The position numbers were made by a program, and so were the translations under genes. Source: Triops longicaudatus (lineage: Eukaryota > Arthropoda > Branchiopoda > Notostraca > Triopsidae). From it: 64,000 nt of DNA. The stretch lies in the NCBI GenBank assembly GCA_022885665.1, contig JAGQDJ010000077.1, forward strand, positions 310,001-374,000. The letters run 5' to 3'. Below are positions 1 to 11,400 of the stretch, in pieces. Below the pieces are notes generated by a model. The model made no database searches, was not told the DNA's origin, and saw only the letters and a list, made by a program, of their open reading frames with translations. The first letter of the stretch is position 1, and every line of letters starts with the position of its first letter.

Positions 1-3000
1 AGTTTGAATAGACGTTGTCTGGGTCAACATTGACGTCATGCGACATGACCGGAAAAGTTTACTTTTGAGCTTAGATTTGACTTTTCGTGCACTTCGTTTC
101 GGTTTGCTTTAGTGTGCTCCATATGCGTGAGTCAGTCTCACCTTTGTTGTCTTAACTTTGATTGGCATATATGCATTGTTTCCCTAGGAAACAGAACGTA
201 TGTACACTACCCCTTGACCCATTTTAGAGTGCCGAGTAACCATTTCAAGACTGTCACAAACAGCATTATGTAACACCGGAAATCGTGGCGCGAAAATGGC
301 GCTACAAGAGACAAATCGCTTATTTTCGGCGTGCTTGGAACTGACGTTTCGAATTTCAATGTAAGGTATATACACCGAGAAACGCTATGCTGTCAAGCTG
401 TGCTAAACTAAGCATAATCCTTGTACCAGTTTTATATTCAGTCACAAGTAAATCCTGGCTTGGATTACCAAATTCACCAGGATGGTTCAGAATTAGACTT
501 GAAACTTCGTCCTAGAGAAGGTAACGAACCTTCTAATGTGTTGCTTCCGTTGCAAAGCGTTTCGGCTCCCACGCCAGGCCACGTCGGTTGTTATATTCTA
601 TTCGGGCCTTCGCTTGTAATTAGCACAGAGCCAAAGGGGCTCTGTCCCGAGCCGGTTATTGGATCAGAAAGACGTTAAAGCTCGTTAGGATTTCCAGAAA
701 AACCGGAAGTGCAAAGTTTGTTGCCAGGTAGTCACCGACAGACGTGACACTGGCTCAAAAACACGAAATATGCACCTAAAAGTTACGCTGTATGCAAACT
801 GCACCACAAAACCATGAAAGAAGAAACAATTGTCAAACAACTTAACTGTCCTGCTGAGCTGCTGCCAGTGACACAAACCACCGACTCAGCAAGAACTGTT
901 ATCCAACCTCCGCGTAAGGCTGGGTATATAGTTGACCTAATCCGAATGTATCATGCATCGGGCTTATTTCTAGGCGAAAAATACCTTCAGGTTTGCGGGT
1001 GTCTCGTAGAGACGTAAGAAGTGAAGAGGACTCCGCCTTCCAAAGTAAATGCGTTAAAACTATAGCCTCAAGTTGTGACACACTCTTTTGTAAAGCATAG
1101 GCCAAGATTTTCGCCAAAGAGACTTCTTTACACTGTTCAGAAAAGGGTACATCGAGTATGTTTTAGAGCTGTTCAGAGAGTACCCTTGCTTGCAAAAAGA
1201 AAATAATGGAGGATATCTAAAAAAGAAGGTAGAGAAAGAGCTAAGTGTGTCTCGAGTTCGAAGAGTTTCTGCGAAGCTTAAATCGGAAGAACAGAACGGT
1301 TACTTCGTACAGGCTACTATATTGAACAAATCAGGAATAGGATTAATAAAGGTGCGTTTCCATAGAAATATGCGCAGCAGGTGGTTGGTTTGATTTTCTA
1401 AGCCGACCGTTGAATTGAGTTTCGCTGCTAAACATATTTCCAAAATTTTGTTTTGTGACAAAGAATTGTATTGTCTATCTTACAGCTCCTTAAAAGCCTA
1501 AGATTCCATTAAAAGGAAACTGAAACCCAGCTTTCGCACAGAGTCCCTTGAGTACTGATGAAAAACGGCAAGATCAGGACTGGAATCTACCTTGCAAATA
1601 GGTAGGAAGTATTTTTTTTTTTCAAACAAGGTCGTGAAGTGCTTTCCCGATGTGAAAACATGGTGTGGGCGTCTAAGCTGTGGAAAAAAAAAAGATCAGC
1701 TTACCTGTTTGCGTAGGTATATCCGGCAAAGTACTTCAATTGACAAGGTTAAGTCAGAGTTTTGATTAGCTTGCTGGAGTAGTCAACCACTAATTTTTTG
1801 TCCACAGTAAAGAATGGTGTAGGCCATTGGTGTTGAGGAATTGGTGTAAGAACGGTGGTTGTTCGCCAGAAATCTTGTGTAACTGACCGAACTCAAGAGG
1901 TGCGTTGTATTGATTTGCGGCACTTGTTATTTTAATGAACAGTTCTTGGAGGCTGTTCTTAGAATGAGCTAGTATTTGGACACGTGTACACTTTTTGAAA
2001 CTCTTCTTGACACAAATCCTGAGGAACGACTATGGCTACTTCCGCCTATGAAGGTCTTCGCGAGTTGAAAAAGCGCTTGTTGCCCCCGAGAAGGTTTTCA
2101 GACGACGTAAGGAAAGTGGAAATTATGTGTCCTTAGCAGTGCCATAACCCAAGAAAGCCGTTCCTTTTTCCTTTGGCGATGCCCACGAGGATTTTTCTGC
2201 TCTCAAAACAAACATTCTTGCAGGGCTCTAACAAGGAGTGCAATACCGCCATTATGTATTCATATGATTTAAGTTGACAGTGCTAATACACGCGGTGGCC
2301 TGGACAGAAATGTAACCCTAGAAATAGAAAACTTGTACCGCAAAACTTGCCTTAACGAAAAAAAAAATTGGACGGCAGTAAAACTAATTTGCCCGTGGTT
2401 GCTCGTTTGTCGGTTTCATGGTCGGCAAATCTTTGGCAGTTTTGTTTTCCTTAATTTACCTTTCCGAGATTTTTCCTTCTTTTTTAACGCGTTGGTTTTA
2501 ACAGTCAAAACAGTATCCAAATCGGTACTGTAGAAAGAGTATATTTTTTTATCATTTTACATTATTATGCCTAACAATTCTCCATGTTATTCTCCCATAA
2601 GGGGTTTGAATATGCCGGGTCCTTTAAGTTAGTTGAAATTCCGAGAATTATATACACGCAAAACGTCTTGAATTCATGATAGTACAATAATTAGTGAGTT
2701 TAGAATTATTTTTACTTTTATATTGATTTATTATTTTATTTTTTTTTCTACGAATTAGTGACAATTGACTACAAAAATTATCTGCATCCGTATTTGACCT
2801 GCATGACGAAGTTTGGAGGAATGTCTCGGGCATTTTTTTGAGCTAGTTTCGGTTAAGCATCCATAGCAAACTACTTTCTTTTAAAGTTGGTTTTTTGTAT
2901 CTTCAAATAAAATTGTTATATAAAGTTCATCAAGAAGCGTGATTAGAAGACACCAGTTAACCACGAAGATTTTCATTACCGCAGTACATTTCCCCGCATA

Positions 3001-3086
3001 TCATGCAAACGTAGTTTAAGCTTCCGACCGCTAGGCAGCAGTATCTTCCTAGGCTTCTCATTTCTTTGTGCTCTGTGAAGTTAAAA
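1..3086. other. Intergenic stretch, no supported gene
   Basis: Short open frames occur (for example 421-678 and 1190-1393 on the plus strand), but none shows a recognisable motif, a signal peptide or a splice-linked continuation. Around 2,500-2,900 the sequence is AT-rich. I see no tRNA, transposon ORF or tandem array. The last few hundred bases should hold the promoter of the d4/DPF gene. Confidence 0.4.
31..38. promoter_or_regulatory. Consensus CRE-like palindrome
   Basis: TGACGTCA, the full palindromic cAMP-response element bound by CREB/ATF bZIP factors, lies here. No gene start is visible within 3 kb downstream, so it may belong to an unseen upstream gene or be a chance 8-mer. Confidence 0.2.
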
Positions 3087-5989
3087 ATGGCGTCCGGCAT
3101 AGTAGTAAACAGACAGGCTGTCGAAAAATTGCAAAGGTAATCTGTTTTTATAATATTGCATCAAACTTATATTATGTATTTAGCTTCTACAATGATCCAG
3201 CATATCGAGATGCTATCGAAAACTCTGCTAGTTACAACACCAGGATGATGTTTGAGAAAAAGATGCGGCTGCCGTTCCTGGACGCCCAAACTGGTATAAT
3301 GTTTCTTCAGTTTAAATATTTCTGGAAATTTAACGAAATTTTGTGGAAAATTATTTCAGGTGTAGCTCAAAACCATTGCAATCTATGGATGCTGCCAAGG
3401 CACCGTATGCCAGGAGAAGAACCCGGCCAGATATACACTTATCCAGCTAAACGTTGGAGGAAACGTCGTCGTCAGTATTTAACTACCTTTTTACAGCCTA
3501 GGAAGAAAGAGGGAGTGGATGGAGAACCTGAAACTGGAGTTGCAGAAGTTTTCCCAGCAATTAGAGAAGCTGGCAATGAAGACAGTAAAGATAGTATGCC
3601 AGTCGGTGCAAAAGACGAAGCTTCTAAAGTAATCAAGTCTAGAAAGAAGTTGGGGACAATGGTTTTTATAATAATTGTTTTTTTCTCGTGTGTAGGAGAC
3701 GTGGTATTATGACGAATTGGATATTCAAGATGCAGCTGACTTTGAAGAGCACGATGGAGATTCGGATGCGGATTACGAGGAAAGCTTTAACAAGAAGAAA
3801 AAGAAGAAGGCTGTTGCTCCTAAAACTCCAAAAGTAAGTGCGTCCGACGTGTGCATAAAAGTCTGTAGAATTTTAACTATGACAGACAATTGTAAAGAGT
3901 GCACATTTTCCCCTTTACACACTTCCGTAGACTTACATGTCTAAATGACGGTTTTCCATTTCAGAGCACTCGCGGTCGTAAGAAGCAAATTCCTGTTAAT
4001 TATGACGCTTCAGTTGACGCTGAAAAACCCTACTCTTGCGAAAGTAAGCTTGTTTTATCAGAACGTATCAAATTGGTTAATAATATTCTTGACTTTGGTT
4101 AGCGTGCGGTGCCCGCTATAAGACGAGACCTGGGTTAACTTACCATTACACACATTCCCATAAAAACTTGCTCGAAGATGATGATGATGAACCAGCTCCT
4201 GTTCCTTCGACGCCCAAAAACTCGCGAGATCAGTCAGCTGGATCAAATTCGAGCATGGACACACCAGGTTTGGTTCTCTTCCAATTTTTTTTAATGTTTC
4301 ATGCAGAAAAACTCGGTAAAGCAGCATTCCACTTATTTTTTAATATTCTTTTTATTTCGGTTTTTAAATTTTTACAGCTAGGTCTGCGAATGGCACTGTT
4401 GAGACCTTAACAATATTAATAAGTAGAAATAGTGTGTGATTTCGCAGCATAAAAAATAGAAGGATTCTTAAATTCTAGAAAATATATAAACTTTTTTTAA
4501 ACTTCTGAATATTGCTAACTTTCTTTATTTATCTTCTTATTTTCATATTATTTCTCTAATTATTGTATTGTTTCGTTCTAGTACGCTCAAGGAGTACTCG
4601 TCAAGCTGCTCAAACTGCTGTAGTAAATTCGCCTAGCGCCCCATCTCCCATGGCCATGCAACATACACCACCTCCACCCCCTCCTGCAGTAGAATCTCAC
4701 CCGATGCGTAGAGCCAACGTGGCTCCTCCTCAACAGCATCATCAGCAGCCTCCAGCCCTTGTACCCCAACAGCCACTTCCGGTACCAGCTCACCCGGTTG
4801 CTGCTCCATCTTCCAGTGGAATGGTTGTCAACCAAGAAATGGAAGAAAAGGCCCGCGCTATGCCTTCACCCTACTGCGACTTCTGCCTTGGAGACGCTTC
4901 AGAAAACAAGAAAACCGGATGCTCGGAAGAATTGGTTTCTTGTTCCGATTGTGGTCGTTCAGGTTGGTTCGCTATTTTTGCAATCCAATACCACATTCTT
5001 TTTTCTCCTTGTCTTTTCCGTTCTTGTCTACTTTTGTCAGTTTTGTTTCATTTTTTAAATAGGATTTTTCTTTATTTTTTATTTTCATTCCTTTTTTAAA
5101 TTGTGTACATATACTTGTTTATTCGATTTCATGGTAGAACACCTGTAATTGTAGTTTACTACGGTTCGTTTATATTTGTTTCGCTACATCTTTTTGTAGT
5201 TCATAATTTTGTCTTTCTCACATTTTGATTTTGTTTATTTTTATGTTTATTTTGTTATCCAATAGGACACCCATCCTGCTTACAGTTCACGCCTAACATG
5301 ATCATCTCCGTGAAAAAGTATCGTTGGCAGTGCATCGAGTGCAAATGCTGTAGTCTGTGTGGTAATTCAGACAACGATGTAAGTCATTTTCATTCCACTT
5401 CGTGATTTTTCTTTCGGCTCTGGTGCATTTGAGTCCGCATGACAACTGTCCTGAAGCGTAAAATACTCGACGCTAAAATGCAATTTGCCCCTAAGTCATA
5501 TCGCTGGCTGGATTCTTGGATTTGCCTCTCCTTACGCTTTTCCTGTCCCGTGCATGTGTTATCAGTCTTTCAGCATTATCTTTATTCGCCCTACTCTGTT
5601 GCAATTTAAAATTTCGTTATTAAGATTGCTTGAAAAGTATTATATAATATCAAGGAGGTAAATGATTTCTGTTGGATTGGCTATCTCCTTCCCATAATTT
5701 TCTTGCAACTTTGCCCTTCCCAGTAAACCTTGGGAGAAAGGTCCTTACTGGAATTCTTGGGAACAACTTCGTGCTTTTGCTGTCCTTTTCTCCTCTGCAC
5801 GAATGTTGGACTGTGTGGCGTTGTGCAATGTGTTCCACAGGAAGTATTCTGTTTTGACAGGAGCAGCTACTCTTTTGTGACGATTGTGACCGAGGCTATC
5901 ACATGTATTGTCTCAAACCGCCACTTTCTGAGCCGCCCGAAGGTTCTTGGTCCTGTCATCTTTGCCAAGTCGTTTTTCACCGAAAATGA
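3087..5989 (+). CDS. d4: d4/DPF family (requiem, ubi-d4) double PHD finger protein
   Basis: Known DPF proteins are subunits of BAF (SWI/SNF) complexes and read acylated histone H3 tails in the nucleus. Exons: 3087-3136, 3184-3293, 3360-3628, 3696-3833, 3965-4043, 4103-4267, 4582-4962, 5266-5378, 5861-5989, giving about 477 aa. In order, the protein shows the N-terminal requiem domain (RLPFLDAQTG, then a YPAKRWRKRRR basic patch), an acidic/lysine-rich linker, one C2H2 finger (CETCGARYKTRPGL then HYTHSH), a Pro/Gln-rich linker, PHD1 (YCDFCLGD to WQCIEC) and PHD2 (CSLCG, LLFCDDCDRGYHMYC, SWSCHLC). The protein stops 7 residues after PHD2. The start ATG lies in an AAAATGG context and its exon splices in frame into the requiem domain. 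The donor of exon 3 is ambiguous: 3629 (67-nt intron, good GTAATC donor) or 3662 (34-nt intron); both keep frame. Length and domain order are normal for the family. Confidence 0.93.
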
Positions 5990-8466
5990 AGCAATGATTG
6001 TCCAAAGTCAAGCTACTCGCTGCCCACTGGAAAGGCGCCTCGACTCGTGTAATGTTGGCCGCAGATCTTCAGGATGTTCCTCTTTTTATTTCATTGTTTA
6101 TTTTTATTTCGAAATCAAGACTCGCGGAAATTGTCTGAAGCTCAGTACTATCTAACCGAAGTAATTTTTTTAACACGTGAAAATAAATTTTGTCCGATGT
6201 TCAATTCTTCCGTGTGAAAAATATATTAGCTTAGGATACCTAATCCACCCGCGAAAATCGAACCTTTATACAAACGTTGTGTGTGGAACCCGCGGAAGTG
6301 GAGGCAGCGGGTTGCGGGACTCGTACAATAACCTCAACATTCGTTATTCGTTACCTGGAAACTTAACGTCATGTCGGCCTAGAGGAATAGTGCGTTTTCA
6401 GAACCTTCTTTTTTTAGAAAGGACAAGTAACAACAAGGTGGAGCAGAATATGTTGCAAGTTTGCCTATAAAGTTTTCACTCAGAACCGGTTCGCTTTGCA
6501 TAACGTGAGGAGGTTGTGGGTTTTGGAATGAAAAAGAGAACAGACAAGAGCAGAGTAAGGCATCCCTGCGGCGTAGTGTCGATGATCGGAAAGATTCAGG
6601 GTCAAGGTAAACTTATTAAGTAGGTGATGGATTGCGCGGTTAACAGTTCATCCTTAATTTCGTAACGAACGTTAGGTATAAGTTTAAAAAATACGAGATG
6701 GACTTTGCTTCGGTAGGAAGGCAACTTTATGAAAACTGAGTTGTACATATTTAAAGGTTAAAAGTGAAAGCGTAGATTACACAGTGAAAAAATCACAGGA
6801 AGCATAAAATCCTTGAGATTTCCTTCCCTGAAAGTCGATAAAAAAACTGCATTACAAGTGTTGAGTCATACACGATAATCAGCTTTGTCACGTTTCCAGA
6901 GAGAATTCCTGTACGTGTGAGTGTTCTCGACAGTCAATAAACATATGGAAATTTCCTCCCTGACTGGCGCGTTAAATAAATATTGGCGTACACCTGGCGG
7001 GTTGAAAAATGGTGAAAGAACAAAAGGAATTGACCATTGCAAAACACTTATATTAAGTAAGATGTATGTACGAAAGAACAGAATTGAAAGCTTTTTAAGG
7101 CTTATGTCTGGCGAATTGCCCGATTATGAATGTATCATTGCGTAAATAATTACTCATCAACTTCACTTTAGCCCTTGAAAATATCGGTTGGTCGTTTAGA
7201 TCATTTCGTTTAAAAGCTTCTCTTCTGTAACTATAACATTGGATTGCATTTAAAGTACACAGAGTAGTTTTAAAGGGAATTATGATTGCTAGGAATTATG
7301 ATTAACGAAACTTCGGCAACGAAATTTAAGAGGGACAGAGAAGGGTGCAAATTAAGTAACATGACCAACAGGTACGCACAATATGTCACGTCATTATAAT
7401 TGGATTTTTTTTTTTACATCAGCTAAAGTTCAGTAATTTTTTTTACCGTTCATTTGTCCGAAAGATACTTTAAGAGAGAAAGCAATTTTTTCCAGTTTTA
7501 TGGAAAGTTTTTTTTTAACCTTGTATTTTTTTCTTAAAAATAAATATATGCAGCATAATACTCAGCCAATAATCGTTCTTCTGAGTGAAAAGATGAACCA
7601 CTTAAGGTTGTTGTTCTTTGTAGCTGTATCCTTCCCGGAGGACAATATAAAACGACACCTAACGTGCATTGACCTACAATAACCGCTTCGCCGTCAATAG
7701 GCTTTCACGCCCATGTTCTTGAAGTTTCGCACATGTGTTTTAACCGTCCGTTACACAACGTTTCTTTTGTTCTTCTAGGCCCCAGCAACAGGGACCATCT
7801 GACTGAGCAACTAACATGACAGCAGCATGTTTTTCCTACTTTTCCTCTTTTGTTTAGATTATTTTTTAACTTGAGATTTCCCCAAGGCCTTATGCTTGAC
7901 AAGCTTTATGCTCACGTCTTTCTCACTTGATTTTTTACGTATTTAGTAAACAGAGACAAACTCATGTGCCGTATGACGTCTGCTAGAAAAGGAAAGGTTC
8001 AAGGTGAATCCCCAGAAGAAGTACACGTCCTCCTGAGGTGTCCATTATAAACCTATCAGCTCAATCCTTCGAGAAACATGGCGACCTTTATACAGTTTCG
8101 AAAGAAAGGGAATTTAAATTGTGTTTGTCCGCTACAGACGGAAATCCCGCGGCAAAACCGCAAGACTGTTTTTGGGTGAAACCCAACAAACTAGTTGACT
8201 CTACGGCAGAGCATAAATACAGACCTTGTTTTTCTTGAAAAGTGTCTGCCTCTCAACCATTACCACGCAATAGGTTATCGGCAGACGGGCAAACCGGCAT
8301 AAGGAGGCCAGAGTGCGTCAGTCAGGCTTCAGTCGTCGTCGAGCCGTCGTGAAGATAGGACAAGAGCAGAAGCGTGTTACGTTCATTGTTTACATACAAA
8401 GATTTTAAGAAGCCCAAACAAACTCTACTGTTCTGGTAGTGTAAAGGTATCCAGTATCTTCCCAGA
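5990..8466. other. Intergenic region between d4/DPF and the cystatin-cathepsin gene
   Basis: An AATAAA at about 6182 may be the d4 polyadenylation signal. The rest has only short open frames without motifs. The last 150 bases are the 5' leader of the cystatin-cathepsin gene: the stretch at 8333-8351 (core GTCGTCGAGCCGTCGTGA) recurs almost exactly in front of the downstream paralogue at 22479-22501. Confidence 0.45.
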
Positions 8467-11400
8467 ATGGGAAACAAGTTCTTATATTTAGTTTGTGCTG
8501 CGTTTATTGCGATTTCGGCCATTAAAGCCGATAATCCTCAACAAGATGGAGAAGCAGCGGATCCTTATTTGCAAGGATTAGCGGAATTTGCAGCTGCCAC
8601 TTTGGTTACAAACGATTTTGTCGATCCTTCGATTGACGGGGGAGCATGGATGCTGCAAAGCATTCTAGATGCGCAGTATGTTCCACCTAATCCTCCTAGC
8701 CAAGTACGTAAACTTGTCCACGTCATTGTAAAGTGAAGTACAATAGTTAACGCAGGTTTGTTTTCTTTGCAGCCGGCAATTTACTTCTTGACGTTGGAAC
8801 TCAGTTTGGAATGCAACAATGAAACGAGTCACGTTCCAGCGTGTGAAGAAGAAAACTCATCCTATGTTAGATTGTGCGAAGTTGCTATTGCCGACGAGCC
8901 ATGGGCCAAACGGCGCAGCCTGGTACCGGGAAAAATTGCGTGCGCTACACGGGAGAGAAGCAATGAACTCTCCTTCGTGGGAACTACCATTGCCAATAGC
9001 GTGCCATTAGATGATCCGGTCTTGGATGGCTTAACCAAGGAAGCCTTAAAACAGATGGCCACTAAAACGAACAGCCAACACAGTTTGGTCAGTGTTCTGA
9101 GTGCCAGGAAGGTTGCGGTAAGTTTTAACTTTTAAATAAAATTATAATAGAAAACTTTAGTCATTAGCCAAGAAAGTCACTACAATTATGCCCTTCAAGT
9201 TTAATAACACAGTTCTCAGATATCTCCGTGGGTGTGAGGTTCAAGTACTTTGCGTTTCACTGTCTTTTACTTCAGTTAAGTTTGTAGCGTAAAACTCACA
9301 AAATTGAATTCTACATACGTCACTTGCGTTGCGTCACTTTGTGACCATTCGACATTTGTCGTTCGTTGTTTCAAATAATTCTAGTTTAATCCAGTGTAAA
9401 TTGTTAACTTTTCTCATCGAATGATCGGTCAAAGGGGATCAAACGTACAATGTCGTAAACACTGACTTGAGTCAGTGTTTACGGCTTTTTTAATGTTGTT
9501 TATACATGAAATGCTCATGTAATGAATATTTATTATGTCATAGGATGGGGAGTCGGTTACCTACTATTTGACTTTGAATACCACCACCAAAAACGCAGAC
9601 CAAGATGCCTACGAAGTGTGCGATGTCAGCCTTGAAGAATCTCTCGAAGACACTTCAGCAGAATCCCAGCCTGTTTTACGCTCTTTGCGATGTTTCAGCA
9701 CCGGGGACGAAGATGAAGCCGAAAGTCTCGGTTTGCAAAAATTTCCACAGGAAAATCTGTCGGACCCACAAGTGCGAACCGCAGTTTTGGCCGCGTTTGG
9801 CCAAATTGATGGGGAATTCCAATCAAATTTCAGGCTCAAGCTCCTTGGTTCCAAAGTTCTTCGCACAGTGGTATGTTTACTTTTATGCATAACTTTGGAA
9901 CTTGCGTACTTATCATTCTCGTTGTTTGGATGTAGGTGTCATTGGACTCTGGGTCCCGGGAGAGCCGTCTACAGTTGGGCTTGGGCTCCAGTTTCTGCAT
10001 CAAGCGTCCCGATTTAGAGGCAGAGGAGGAGCAGGATGAAGCTAAAACTTGTAACTTGGACCCGGAACGTGATCCTTTCATCTGCGATTTGACGGTGATC
10101 CAATGGCCTTGGGTGCCCGATGCCTTTTTGTTTTCCGACTTGGCCTGCGAGCCTTCCAACGTGGCGACCATTGCCGAGCAACTGGAACCGTTACCTGAAG
10201 CAGAGGATACGACCGAAGAGATCGATGAAGTTCAAGGAAACGGTCTTGATAACGAACCCTTGAGTGCCAAAACCGGGCCTTGTACTGGATGCCCTCAAGA
10301 AGCCAACGTCAAGGATCCTAAGATCCAAAAGATGGCCCAAGTCGCTCTTACTTTCTTGGATACATCAACCAACGACGATGCCAAGCATGGCTTGGTCGAA
10401 ATCAAGAAAGCCACAACTCAAGTGGTTGCCGGCATCAAATACGAGCTCAACATGGAAGTCGCTCAGACTAATTGCAAGAAAAGCGAGAATAGCGATAATT
10501 GCACGCCAGATTTAGCTACACGCAAAGTCTGCACTGTAGAAATCGTGGAGCAATCCTGGAGGAATTCTACTGAAGTCAAAGACATCAGTTGTTTGGAAAC
10601 TTCTGTACCTCCCGTTCGTGTTGCGAACAAAAACCCCCGTGGAGTTGGCGTCGGTGGAGCCCAGGTCATGTCAAATGATGATCCTGGTATTCAAGAACTG
10701 GCCCAGTTTGCCTTAGATAACATGGACGCTGTAGACGACAGTTCTGCTAAACGCGTCCTCGTTCGTGTGCATGAAGCTAGTAGGCAGCTTGTTGCGGGTT
10801 ATTTGTACCGATTAAAGCTCCAATTCGCGTCTGCGGCCAATTGTGCTGAACAAACCAATGCCAAGGATTGCAAACCGTCGGCAAATTCGCCTCTCTTCAA
10901 TTGCGAGGTTGTGATCCTGGAGCAGCCGTGGTTGGACTCCAAAAAGGTCACGGAAGCCACCTGCACTCCGGTAGCCGCAAATAAAGGGCGCAAGTTCCCT
11001 GTTTCTGAGCCTGTTTTTCTGCCTGGTGGGTTTGCAAATGCTGATACTGAGTCCGAAGATGTACAGAGTTCCGCGAAAGTTGCTGTAGATCAATTTAATG
11101 CCCAAAGCAACTCGCCTTCAGCAGGGAAGTTGGTTAAGGTTCTGTCAGCAAAAACTCAGGTAAATTTGTAACTTCAGTCGAATCTCAATGGGTGCAAAAT
11201 GAACGTAAACATTCCAGTGAAAAGTGAAGAAAAAAATAAAAGTTGTACATTAATCTGCGTGATTCAATGAATTGATCAAAATAAAGTGATTTAGCGGAAT
11301 AGATTTTTTTTAGGGAAAATGTAGGAAAACTAAGTCAGAACAGTTTTCTAGTTAACAGTTTGAAGCTTCAAGACAAGAGATGCAACACTACGAAGAAATT

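Noticed and set aside
4378..4440. Extra d4/DPF exon after TTACAG at 4378
   Set aside because: No convincing donor follows and the frame soon stops; joining exon 4267 directly to 4582 keeps the expected sequence.
9454..9500. Bacterial-type intrinsic terminator (palindrome plus T run)
   Set aside because: The surrounding gene is plainly eukaryotic with spliceosomal introns; the resemblance is coincidental.
9609..10171. Minus-strand ORFs of 93 and 111 aa
   Set aside because: Opposite-strand shadows of cystatin exons 3 and 4; no motif of their own.
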